A DNA stretch of 64,000 bases from an uncultured Tateyamaria sp. (GTDB lineage Bacteria; Pseudomonadota; Alphaproteobacteria; Rhodobacterales; Rhodobacteraceae), in assembly GCF_947487805.1 (NCBI RefSeq), contig NZ_CANKXW010000005.1, positions 1 through 64,000 of the forward strand. Reading direction: 5' to 3'. A program made the position numbers and the translations under genes. Below the pieces are notes generated by a model, which was not told the DNA's origin, did not search any database, and saw only the letters and a program-made list of their open reading frames with translations. Numbering within the stretch: the stretch's first letter is position 1; each line of letters begins with the position of its first letter. Below, in pieces: positions 7,479 to 15,614 of this stretch.

Positions 7479-8507
7479 GTGATCGAAATTTTCAGTGTAG
7501 ACAAAGACGAAGTGATTGGAAGTGCTGTGGCACTGGGCCGAACTGGCTATAACTTCGCTTTGGATCAGCTCTTTCCGCTTTTGGACCGGTTTGGCGAACA
7601 ACGTAAGTTGCAGTCAAAGAATTTTTATTCGCGCCTAAAAAGTGACATTCTTGCAGGCTGTATTATGCCGCCTATCACACTAGCCTTCGTCGATGTTCCA
7701 GCGTCAAAATTGAATGACACTGCAGCAGTCCAACAGTTCATACAAGAGAACATCGAGTCAGGTTATATCCTTGATGGAATGCAACGCCTGAATACCCTGA
7801 AGGACGCATCTGAAGAAGATAGCTTTAATGGCACTCGACCCATATTCGTAAACGTAATCGTTGCCGAAAAGTATGATCTGTTACTTTATCGAATGATAAC
7901 TCTGAACAATGGACAAAAGCCGATGACCGCACGGCACCAGATTGAAATGCTTACTGGTCCTGCCATCGACTTGTCTGCAGCAGATTTTCCGATTGTTACA
8001 GAGAAGGAAACAGAAAAGGGTAGGACGACTGGGGCATTCAGGAAGTCTGATATCGTTGAAGCTTATACCGCATACCTCACGAATAATGTGAATAATCAGA
8101 ACAAAAAAATCATCGAGTCAAAGCTGAATGAGATCTTAGTTGGTCGGGTCATGGAGTCGAATATTTCGGAGGAGCAGGTTACATTTTCAGATATTCTTAG
8201 AGAAGTGGGTAGGTTGTCCGAGAATGATGGGGTCAAGACTTGGTTAAAGCTTGGCAACAACCTTATTGGGTTCTCAGTTGGTGCGAAACGTTCGCTTCAG
8301 AGACTCCAAGCAATGGACCCTGATGAGTTTGCGCAAGCTATCGTGAAGTTCGACTCTGCATTCGATGCAATTAACCCGTCCAAGGTGAACGTTGGTAAAG
8401 TGCGCCGAGAGCTGTCTTCGTTCTTCATCTCGGGGATCGGAGACTTCGCTGAAGCTTCAGTCGACGATATCGAAGCTGCGTTTTTCGAACAAACAATGTC
8501 CGAGTAG
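7479..8507 (+). CDS. DGQHR/DndB-like domain protein, 342 aa
   Basis: The segment ILDGMQRLNTL (97-107) with the preceding GCIMPPITLAFVD and following PIFVNVIVAEKYDLLLYRMITLNNGQKPM matches the ParB-related DGQHR-domain layout seen in DndB-type and other defence-linked proteins; the usual DGQHR box is DGMQR here. The remainder is helical with no membrane segment. The GTG start is supported by AGGATGAG just upstream. Three bases separate its stop from the HEPN-protein ATG, so the two are almost certainly translated from one message. A regulatory or sensing role toward the HEPN protein is a reasonable inference, not shown. Confidence 0.65.
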   Translation: MIEIFSVDKDEVIGSAVALGRTGYNFALDQLFPLLDRFGEQRKLQSKNFYSRLKSDILAGCIMPPITLAFVDVPASKLNDTAAVQQFIQENIESGYILDGMQRLNTLKDASEEDSFNGTRPIFVNVIVAEKYDLLLYRMITLNNGQKPMTARHQIEMLTGPAIDLSAADFPIVTEKETEKGRTTGAFRKSDIVEAYTAYLTNNVNNQNKKIIESKLNEILVGRVMESNISEEQVTFSDILREVGRLSENDGVKTWLKLGNNLIGFSVGAKRSLQRLQAMDPDEFAQAIVKFDSAFDAINPSKVNVGKVRRELSSFFISGIGDFAEASVDDIEAAFFEQTMSE

Positions 8508-8510
8508 TGC

Positions 8511-9410
8511 ATGCCTTCGACATTTAAGTTGTTGGAGCCACTGAAGCCAACGGTAGTTGATCGCCCGTTCAGCGTTCGTAGCAAGGGAAATCCCGCCTTC
8601 GAATGCGTTCGTTTGCTAGCTGGCTCGATGGATATTGAAGAGAAGGCGTCCGGAAAAACTATCAAGTTTCGACATTGCAACCTCTCGGTCTCGCCTAGAA
8701 GGTTGGGCTCTAACACAATCGACAAGTTGGTAGATTTACTGTTCGACGGTGATCTTAGTAAGTCTGACGCTGCCACATATCTGACCAAGTCGAACACTCA
8801 GAATCGTGAGTTTTGGGAAGAGTTGCGCGCTGAAATCTGCTTTTGTCTAGTTGCACAAAAGCGCGGTGATCATGTTGAGGCATTTCTCCATTTCTACCGG
8901 ATTCTCGAATTAGTTTCGGTTGCGCTGCCGTTGATTTACGCGACCAAATTTAGTGACTTTCGCAAGTCCGTCCAATTCATCAAGTCGCTATCGAAAAATG
9001 ACCGCGATCAAGATCTTTCGATCCTGAAGTACTTCGCCGAAGAGGTATCAAATGGCGGTTCCGTATTTTCAAGTCTGGAAATTGACTTCACTTTCGACGG
9101 TCTAGACAGTTCAGTGCGCGACCATATGAAGACCCAACTTGATAGCTTCGTGCTTTCTGATGCGAAAATCCTTCACACTTGGTTCCCAACACCGACTGAC
9201 GGCGTGTCAATTAAGTTCAAATCCATCCCGAGTTTCATTGTGTCATGTCGCAATCGACTGTTTCACAATGCGCTCTCTAATGAGAACTTTAAGCTGGACA
9301 AAATGCAGGGTGCAAAAGCTCTGTGTTCAGTCTTGGTCGGTCCGGGACTACATTGGTTCGCGCTCATGGTGTCAGAGATACTTAAGGCCGAGGCATCACG
9401 CTATGTCTAA
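8511..9410 (+). CDS. HEPN (ApeA-like) domain protein, candidate RNase effector
   Basis: A 299-aa protein whose C-terminal half contains SCRNRLFHN, an exact R-N-x-x-x-H (247-252) as found in HEPN ribonucleases, in a helical context, with an earlier helix EAFLHFYRILELVSVALPL (123-141) like those of ApeA-type HEPN proteins. HEPN proteins with this motif are commonly RNA-cutting toxins in abortive infection and toxin-antitoxin systems. It is the last gene of the island and directly follows the DGQHR gene. Function is inferred from the motif and neighbours; no homolog search was possible. Confidence 0.6.
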   Translation: MPSTFKLLEPLKPTVVDRPFSVRSKGNPAFECVRLLAGSMDIEEKASGKTIKFRHCNLSVSPRRLGSNTIDKLVDLLFDGDLSKSDAATYLTKSNTQNREFWEELRAEICFCLVAQKRGDHVEAFLHFYRILELVSVALPLIYATKFSDFRKSVQFIKSLSKNDRDQDLSILKYFAEEVSNGGSVFSSLEIDFTFDGLDSSVRDHMKTQLDSFVLSDAKILHTWFPTPTDGVSIKFKSIPSFIVSCRNRLFHNALSNENFKLDKMQGAKALCSVLVGPGLHWFALMVSEILKAEASRYV

Positions 9411-9464
9411 CGTCGTTAGTCGTGTCTTCGTTGGAAGTATCTTTTTTTGGCGGGTGTTTTGGCG

Positions 9465-9496
9465 GGTAGGTCAGTCCTACCTAAAATACCTTTTTT
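9465..9496 (+). terminator. Possible terminator after the HEPN gene
   Basis: GGTAGG-tcagt-CCTACC (9465-9481) is followed after nine bases by a T6 run at 9491-9496. The stem is short, so this is a weak candidate. The rest of the gap 9411-9631 is AT-rich with no gene seen. Confidence 0.35.
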
Positions 9497-9631
9497 AAAT
9501 CAGATATGTATGGCGGCCTTCGTTTCCGACGCTATACTCATGTGCGTTATTATTTTAATTCGTTATTCTTGGGATTTAGGGTGTTCGTTCATACACTTTT
9601 TCCCACGCGGACGCGGGGATCAAACCTCGCC

Positions 9632-10668
9632 TCATTCCTCGTCGTCTTCCCGTTCCTCGCCCGTAACCGGCCGTCTTTGATCTTCGCGACTGATCTGCTC
9701 AAAGCTGCGGAGGGTGGTCAGGACATCACCATGGCCAAGATTTTGTGACGCGGCGATCAACATCGGCGATGTTTTTGCAGGTCCACGAAATGTGGCGTGA
9801 ATGCATGTGGCGGAAGGAACGTGGCCGGTATGGTTCATGCCCCGCCGATCTGAAAGCGGCGTTGACGATCTTGCGGATCGGTTCGGGGCGGACCAACGAC
9901 GGTCAATACAACCGGTAGCTTTGAAACCATCATGGCCCTTCGCCGAAATTGCAGTTGCCGGAAAGAGCGGATCGTCCGGCGCAGAAAGCGCGACCTCGTC
10001 CAGATAAGTGATCCATTTGGCCAAGACCGCTTCCGCCTCGGGAAAGCCCTTGTGAAAGAAGATATCAATCGCCTTACCAAACTTTGTGGCAAACTCGCGC
10101 GGCTTCTGCCGCACGCATTCTCGTCCAGATCGACGTGTTTGATCCGCAGCGACGCAACCGCAGCGACACGCGGTCCACAGAGACACAAGAGGGACACCAA
10201 AGCTTTGTTGCGCAACTCTCGGGGCGTTGTATCCGGCATCATGGCAAGCGCACGCTTTGCCTGTTTGATGCTGGGCGCTGGACTTTCAGGGGCAGCGCTG
10301 GCTTCGGCCTCATCGCGCAGAGAGAGGCGGAAATATTCGGCGTGTTCGAGTTTGATGCGTCGGCGAACGCCGTCTTGCTGAGAAAGCCAGATCGTGAAGT
10401 CGCGGAGCATCGCCATGATCGCGCGCTGCGTAGACTTGGACAGAGGCTTGTCGTGCGCGGTCTTCGCCTGTTCAAGATGCGTGCGAAAGTCCATCGCCCA
10501 GTTGATGTGGAACTTGGCAAATTCCTTGCGCCCGTTCCAGACATCGAGGCGTTCCAGCGCGGCGATTTCCCGGTCCAGTGTCTTTTTTGAACACTGCTTG
10601 GCGTGCTTGCGATAATGCATTTAATCGCGCTTGGTGCGCTTGTTCTTCTCGTTCGGTCTCTTGGCCAT
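9632..10668 (-). pseudogene. Degraded tyrosine recombinase/integrase
   Basis: The original start is the ATG at 10668-10666 (MAKRPNEKNKRTKRD), preceded by AAAGGA. A TAA follows after codon 15, then the frame continues as MHYRKHAKQCSKKTLDREIA. Integrase similarity runs in this frame to about 10170, jumps frame at VRQKPREFATKFGKAIDIFF, jumps again at PEPIRKIVNAAFRSAGHEP/SFRHMHSR and returns for ASQNLGHGDVLTTLRSFEQ. There is thus one nonsense mutation and at least three frameshifts. The position expected to hold the catalytic tyrosine (TTLRSY in relatives) is Phe. The decayed HTH/zinc-ribbon gene lies upstream on the same strand, its usual partner. Confidence 0.85.
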
Positions 10669-10762
10669 CTTGGGTCCTTTCCAGTGCCAGATTCAGGCGT
10701 CAAAAAGCTGCGATGTGGAAGGGGCTGGAAGTGGAAGTTCAGGGGGACCTGTGTCCGCAACC

Positions 10763-11240
10763 TCAATGTCGATTCTGGTGTTGGCGTTTCCCTGCGAGAT
10801 TCTCGTCGGATTCGGCTTCGCAGATTGCTGACTTTTCGGGCCCCTCTCCCAGTTGTTCGAGCAATTCCGACTTGCCTTCCAACTCACAAAAGCGCGCCTT
10901 CGCGACGGGTTTGTTCATTGCGGTGCGGCAGACATCGCAGAGCGCTGTGTCTCTCACTCTGTTTCCGTCGATCAGGCATTCCGCAAATCCACCCGCCGCC
11001 AAACGAAGGTCGCGACACCGGAAACAGAAAAACCCGTGCAACCTGGTGTCGGTCTTCCGGTCCGCCTGACTTCTCTGAATGAAATCGCGGAGATCGTCGC
11101 CCCGGATCAGGTGCGGGCGTTGTCCCGACATCACCGGGATATCATCTTTGATCCAAGGGCGGATTGTGCGGGTTGTAATGCCTGTGACTTCCGCCGCCTC
11201 TGGTATCGAGCAGCAGCGGAAGGCCTTGATGGCATTGATC
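10763..11240 (-). pseudogene. HTH/zinc-ribbon regulator gene beheaded by an IS element
   Basis: The frame reads SIPEAAEVTGITTRTIRPWI, a helix-turn-helix, then GQRPHLIRGDDLRDFI, then a cysteine pattern FFCFRC...AEC...ALCDVC that looks like a zinc ribbon. Homology runs right up to 11240, where the left inverted repeat of the IS3-family remnant begins; the in-frame stop upstream lies inside that repeat. The first codons are therefore lost. A GTG at 11134 could still start a shorter product, but it would lack the HTH. It was probably the partner of the neighbouring integrase. Confidence 0.7.
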
Positions 11241-11288
11241 TGAACCGCCCCTTATTTGCCGGAGACCCGGAAGCAAGGATACTGGGCT

Positions 11289-11440
11289 ATGGAAAAGAAG
11301 AACTCTGGAAAGCGATATCCGGAAGAACTGCATGCGCGTGCTGTACGCATGATCTAGGATCACGAGCGCGAATGTCGAAGCAGGTCAGCTGCGATTTCAT
11401 CGGTTTCGCAGGCGGTTGGATGCCGTCGGGACAGCTTGCG
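11289..11440 (+). pseudogene. IS3-family OrfA remnant
   Basis: Begins MEKKNSGKRYPEELHARAVR and hits a TAG after MI. The frame continues with OrfA-like SAAISSVSQAVGCRRDSLRI, the helix-turn-helix region of IS3 OrfA, before the internal deletion joins it to OrfB sequence near 11440. Confidence 0.7.
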
Positions 11441-11679
11441 CATCATATGACAACGCGCTTGCTGAAACGATGATCGGCTTGTTCAGGACAGAGGCCATCA
11501 ACCGCTTGGGCCCATGGACGTCCAAAGATCAGGTTGAGTGGGACACACTGACATGGGTCGACTGGTTCAATACAAAGCGGCTTCTCGAGCCGCTGGGATA
11601 GATCACATCCCATGAAGCAGAGGACGCGTATTATCAAAGCTTGAAAACAGACGACATTGCAGCTGGAAACACGAGCTAA
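11441..11679 (+). pseudogene. IS3-family OrfB (DDE transposase) C-terminal remnant
   Basis: SYDNALAETMIGLFRTEAIN, then WVDWFNTKRLLEPLG, a TAG at 11599-11601, then HEAEDAYYQSLKTDD to TAA 11677. This is the C-terminal end of the integrase-like domain, including the glutamate of the DDE triad in NALAE. The two aspartates are deleted. Confidence 0.75.
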
Positions 11680-11708
11680 ACTGTCTCCGGTAAAATTTGG
11701 GCGGTTCA

Positions 11709-11877
11709 GTCGTAATGGATATCGGATGGCGACCGACCGGCTCGGTAATGCCAGCTGGTGTGTGAACCACGTCCGGGTCGAGCGCATCTGGCGACGCGAG
11801 AGGCCGACAGTCCCCCAGAAGTTAAAGAAGAAAAGGCGGCTCTGGCTGAACGATTGTTCCTGTTTGCGTCTATTGCC
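11709..11877 (+). pseudogene. Second IS3-family OrfB fragment
   Basis: Directly after the right inverted repeat, the plus strand reads NGYRMATDRLGNASWCVNHV, then RVERIWRRERPTVPQKLKKK and RLWLNDCSCLRL, the N-terminal part of an IS3-type OrfB (helix plus linker before the DDE domain). It is cut at both ends. It belongs to a different copy than the 468-bp element, because it lies outside that element's terminal repeat. Confidence 0.65.
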
Positions 11878-12269
11878 GGGCAATCGACGAGCCGAATGTA
11901 GGCTACAGCCTGGGGAAGGCCTTATGGGCGGCGGCACCCGTCTTGATGCTGCGCCGTGTGCGTTTTGGCAGCGCATTGCAGGTGCCGAATGGGTGCGATT
12001 CCCATCTGCTGAAGAATTACGCGAAAATTGCGGAGGTGGTGATTTATTGGGCGCAAATTTCGGCAAGCTCAAATTTTCGGCGTCGATTGTGTGCGTCGCG
12101 GCGGTTTGAAGCTACCAACATGCCAGAGCCCGACGGCTCGTTAACGTGCGATGGTGCCGGCCTAGGAAACCTATGACACCACCGCACTCCGCATCACATG
12201 CGTGGGGGGCATATGTGTACTATCTGCACAGAACGCAAGCCATCCGCGCGACACGCAAAGGGAATGGCG
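11878..12269. other. Degenerate gap before urtA
   Basis: No gene that I can recognise. Fragments of open frame on both strands have no family resemblance and are probably scar sequence. The last 90 bases should contain the urtA promoter, but I see no confident -35/-10 or sigma-54 site. Confidence 0.4.
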
Positions 12270-13547
12270 ATGTCCACAAAACTTTTCACAACCACCGCTC
12301 TGCTGGGTTCACTGGCGGCTCTGCCTGCATTTGCACAGGATTGCCCCATCAAGGTCGGCGTTCTGCACTCCTTGTCCGGCACGATGGCGATTTCGGAAAC
12401 GACGCTCAAGGACACGATGGAGATGCTGGTCGAACAGCAAAACGCCGCCGGTGGCGTGCTGGGTTGCCAGCTTGAAGCCGTTGTGGTCGACCCTGCCTCC
12501 GACTGGCCGCTCTTTGCGGAAAAGGCGCGCGAGCTGCTGACCGTGCACGAGGTCGACGTGATCTTTGGCAACTGGACATCCGTGAGCCGCAAATCCGTCC
12601 TGCCCGTGATCGAGGAACTGAACGGTCTGCTGTTCTATCCCGTCCAGTACGAGGGCGAGGAATCGTCCAAGAACGTCTTCTACACCGGTGCCGCCCCCAA
12701 CCAGCAGGCGATCCCGGCCACCGATTACTTCCTCGAAGAGCTGGAAGTCGAGAAATTCGCACTGCTGGGCACCGACTATGTGTACCCGCGCACCACGAAC
12801 AACATCCTGGAATCCTACCTCCAGCAAAAGGGCATCGCGGCCGAGGACATCTTTGTCAACTACACGCCCTTCGGCCATTCGGACTGGTCCAAGATCGTCT
12901 CTGACGTGGTTGCCCTGGGCGCAGACGGCAAGAAGGTCGGCGTGATTTCGACCATCAATGGCGATGCCAATATCGGTTTCTACAAGGAACTGGCCGCCGC
13001 CGGTATCTCCGCCGATGACATCCCCGTCGTGGCGTTCTCCGTTGGCGAAGAAGAGCTGGCGGGCCTCGACACTTCCAACCTCGTGGGTCACCTCGCGGCG
13101 TGGAACTACTTCCAGTCCGCCGAATCCGACGCCAACGAGGCATGGGTCGAAGCTTGGAAGGCCCGCATGGGCGAAGAGCGCGTGACCAATGACCCGATGG
13201 AGGCGCATTACATCGGCTTCAACATGTGGGTGAATGCGGCCACGGCTGCGGGCACCACGGACGTCGATGCGGTCCGTACGGCAATGTACGGACAGGAGTT
13301 CCCGAACCTGACCGGCGGTACGGCGGTCATGCTGCCCAACCACCACCTGGCGAAACCGGTCCTGATCGGTGAAATTCAGGAAGACGGCCAGTTCGACATC
13401 ATCAGCCAGACCGAAGAAGTGCCGGGCGATGCCTGGACCGACTTCCTGCCGGAATCGGCGGTTCTGGTGTCCGATTGGAAAGAGTTGGGCTGCGGTATGT
13501 ACAACACCGAAACCTCCAGCTGCGTCCAGATCAAGTCGAACTACTGA
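12270..13547 (+). CDS. urtA: Urea ABC transporter, substrate-binding protein UrtA
   Basis: Periplasmic urea-binding protein of the HAAT family, delivering urea to UrtBC. The mature part starts QDCPIKVGVLHSLSGTMAIS after a signal peptide of about 23 residues (MSTKLFTTTALLGSLAALPA-FAQ). The lines VLPVIEELNGLLFYPVQYEG and FYTGAAPNQQ are typical of UrtA. ATG 12270 is chosen because AAAGGG lies seven bases upstream; the ATG two codons earlier is too close to it. The product is 425 aa, a full-length size. It heads urtABCDE, with a stable hairpin after its stop that could keep its transcript level above that of the permeases. Confidence 0.93.
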   Translation: MSTKLFTTTALLGSLAALPAFAQDCPIKVGVLHSLSGTMAISETTLKDTMEMLVEQQNAAGGVLGCQLEAVVVDPASDWPLFAEKARELLTVHEVDVIFGNWTSVSRKSVLPVIEELNGLLFYPVQYEGEESSKNVFYTGAAPNQQAIPATDYFLEELEVEKFALLGTDYVYPRTTNNILESYLQQKGIAAEDIFVNYTPFGHSDWSKIVSDVVALGADGKKVGVISTINGDANIGFYKELAAAGISADDIPVVAFSVGEEELAGLDTSNLVGHLAAWNYFQSAESDANEAWVEAWKARMGEERVTNDPMEAHYIGFNMWVNAATAAGTTDVDAVRTAMYGQEFPNLTGGTAVMLPNHHLAKPVLIGEIQEDGQFDIISQTEEVPGDAWTDFLPESAVLVSDWKELGCGMYNTETSSCVQIKSNY

Positions 13548-13592
13548 TCTGACCATCTGAGGGGGTGGTTCGCCGTTCCCGCATGCCTGAAA

Positions 13593-13614
13593 CAGGGGCG
13601 GTACGCCGCCCCTG
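13593..13614 (+). promoter_or_regulatory. Hairpin between urtA and urtB
   Basis: CAGGGGCGG-TACG-CCGCCCCTG: 9-bp perfect arms with a TACG (UACG in RNA) tetraloop, the stable UNCG class. No T-run follows, so it is more likely an mRNA-stabilising or attenuating hairpin than a full terminator. Confidence 0.6.
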
Positions 13615-13637
13615 ATGCACCTCTAAGGAATTGATAT

Positions 13638-15611
13638 ATGTCGGTTTTCCGTCGGTTCTGCACGGCTTTGTTGTCGGCGCTGTTGATCCTTGTCGCGCTG
13701 CCGCTGGCCGCCCAGACCGCCGATGCGCCGATCCAGCGCCTGTTGCAGGACCACGCCGAGATCATCGCCAAAAGCTCGCGCCGCACCATCGGCCCCGCCA
13801 TTGACGCGCTGGGGGCCAGCGATCTGGCGCAGGCACAGACCGTGCTGGAAAAATGGCAAGCCAAGGAGATGTGGTTCAACAAGGACACCGGCCTCTTTGT
13901 CTATGCCGAAGAGATTGACCGCAAGACGATCCGCGCATTCGATTTCGACGACGGATCCGAGATCGGGGAATTCGACGACAAGGGGTTCAAACAGCTCAAA
14001 CCGAACAGCGGCATTCGCGGCCTGATCGGGGCCGCACTTGTGCAGTTCCAGCTGAAAAACCCGGATCCGACGGTGCGCGCCGCGGCCCTCGACAGCATCG
14101 AACGGGACGCGGACGCGACCCACCTGCTGGCCCTGCGCGCGGTGCGCGATGGCGAAACCGATGCCGCGCTGGCTATGCGGATCGACCGGCTGGAACGGCT
14201 GCTGACGATCCGCTTTGCCGACACCGATGCCGAACGCATCGCCGCCATCACCAGTTTCGAGGGCGATCTTGGCGTGGACGTGCGCGCCGCGCTCAACCCG
14301 CTGGTCGCAACGGTCGTGGATGCCGCCGCGGCCTTGCCCGAGGATGCGGATGTCCTGCGCACCGTCACCCCCGGCACCGACCTATTACCGGCCGCGCAAG
14401 CCTACGAAATCCTGGTGGCCGGCGGCCTCGCGCCGCCACGGATCTCGCGGGCGGATCAAAAGGCTGCGCTTATTGACAACATCCAGGGCACCACCGTCGC
14501 CGGGATCGAGGTCGCGTCGCTCGACGCCCAGGACGCCCGCGATCTGGCCTATGCCGCGCTGGTGCGGCAGGGCGCGGTCGAAGAGGCCGCAACAGATGCC
14601 GATGTCGCGCGCGCGCTTGAGGCGCATGTGTTCTTTGAACGTCTGGTCGGGGGCGCGCCGCCCGTCGCACTGGCCGCCCAGGCCGTACTGGACGGGATCG
14701 AGGCCAAGGTCGCCGTCAACCAGAGCATCGATCTGGGCCTCGACGCGCTGTCGCTGGCTTCCATCTACTTTCTGGCGGCCATCGGGCTGGCCATCACCTT
14801 TGGCGTGATGGGCGTGATCAACATGGCCCATGGCGAGTTCATAATGATGGGCGCGTACACAGGTTACGTCGTGCAGCTTTTCGTGCCCGACTACACGCTC
14901 AGCATCCTGCTCGCCATTCCGCTGGCCTTTGCCGTGACCTTCGGCGCGGGCGTGGCGATGGAACGGCTGGTGATCCGCCGCCTCTACCACCGTCCGCTCG
15001 AAACACTGCTGGCCACCTTCGGCATCTCGATCGCACTGCAACAGCTGGCCAAGAACATCTTTGGCACCCAGGCCCGCCCGCTCACCGCGCCTGGCTGGCT
15101 CGATGGCTCGCTTGTGTTCAACGACATCGTCTCGATCAGCTATATCCGCATCGCGATCTTCGTGCTGGCGCTGCTGTTCCTCGCGCTCTTTCTCATCGTG
15201 ATGAACCGCACGCGGCTGGGGCTCGAAGTGCGCGCGGTGACGCAAAATCCGCGCATGGCCGCCTCCATGGGCATCAATCCCGACCGGATCAACATGCTCA
15301 CCTTCGGCTTTGGCTCCGGCATCGCGGGCATCGCGGGCGTGGCCATCGGCCTTTATGCCAAGGTCACCTCGGAAATGGGCGCGGACTACATCGTGCAATC
15401 CTTCATGACCGTGGTCGTAGGCGGCGTGGGCAACATCTGGGGCACGCTCCTCGGCGTCACGATGGTCGGCACCCTGCAAAAGGGCATCGAATGGCTCAAC
15501 CCGTCCAACACATTGGCGGCCCAGACCTACATGATCCTCTTTATCATCCTTTTCATCCAGTTCAGGCCGCGGGGCATCATCGCCCTCAAGGGCCGCGCAG
15601 TGGAGGCATAA
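13638..15611 (+). CDS. urtB: Urea ABC transporter permease UrtB
   Basis: Inner-membrane permease of the urea importer, 657 aa. A signal-like N-terminus (FCTALLSALLILVALPLAA) is followed by a long soluble periplasmic region to about residue 360, which is normal for the large proteobacterial UrtB type. Then comes the LivH-like membrane domain beginning SLASIYFLAAIGLAITFG and containing GVINMAHGEFIMMGAYTGY. The C-terminal stretch VVGGVGNIWGTLLG is typical of the family. It is separated from urtA by 90 bp including a hairpin, and from urtC by three bases. Confidence 0.93.
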   Translation: MSVFRRFCTALLSALLILVALPLAAQTADAPIQRLLQDHAEIIAKSSRRTIGPAIDALGASDLAQAQTVLEKWQAKEMWFNKDTGLFVYAEEIDRKTIRAFDFDDGSEIGEFDDKGFKQLKPNSGIRGLIGAALVQFQLKNPDPTVRAAALDSIERDADATHLLALRAVRDGETDAALAMRIDRLERLLTIRFADTDAERIAAITSFEGDLGVDVRAALNPLVATVVDAAAALPEDADVLRTVTPGTDLLPAAQAYEILVAGGLAPPRISRADQKAALIDNIQGTTVAGIEVASLDAQDARDLAYAALVRQGAVEEAATDADVARALEAHVFFERLVGGAPPVALAAQAVLDGIEAKVAVNQSIDLGLDALSLASIYFLAAIGLAITFGVMGVINMAHGEFIMMGAYTGYVVQLFVPDYTLSILLAIPLAFAVTFGAGVAMERLVIRRLYHRPLETLLATFGISIALQQLAKNIFGTQARPLTAPGWLDGSLVFNDIVSISYIRIAIFVLALLFLALFLIVMNRTRLGLEVRAVTQNPRMAASMGINPDRINMLTFGFGSGIAGIAGVAIGLYAKVTSEMGADYIVQSFMTVVVGGVGNIWGTLLGVTMVGTLQKGIEWLNPSNTLAAQTYMILFIILFIQFRPRGIIALKGRAVEA

Positions 15612-15614
15612 GGG

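Larger units (their letters stand above)
11241..11708 (+). mobile_element. Internally deleted IS3-family element with both terminal repeats
   Basis: The left end TGAACCGCCCCTTATTTGCC (continuing to 11267) and the right end, whose reverse complement at 11708-11682 starts TGAACCGCCC and ends CCGGAGACA, form imperfect 27-bp terminal inverted repeats. Inside are the first part of OrfA and the last part of OrfB only, so the element is 468 bp instead of the roughly 1.2-1.4 kb usual for IS3-type elements. It cannot make transposase. No target duplication is visible (ATC on the left, GTC on the right). Confidence 0.8.

Noticed and set aside
9411-9631. tRNA or attachment site next to the integrase
   Set aside because: No cloverleaf or TTCGA-type T-loop could be traced, and no direct repeat matches the other island edge.
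11238-11711. Target-site duplication of the IS3 remnant
   Set aside because: Flanking triplets are ATC and GTC, so no clean duplication; the right flank is another IS fragment, so the original site is probably lost.
12178-12269. Longer UrtA N-terminus from ATG 12198
   Set aside because: The added residues are Cys/His-rich and would bury the signal peptide; AAAGGG before 12270 supports the short form.
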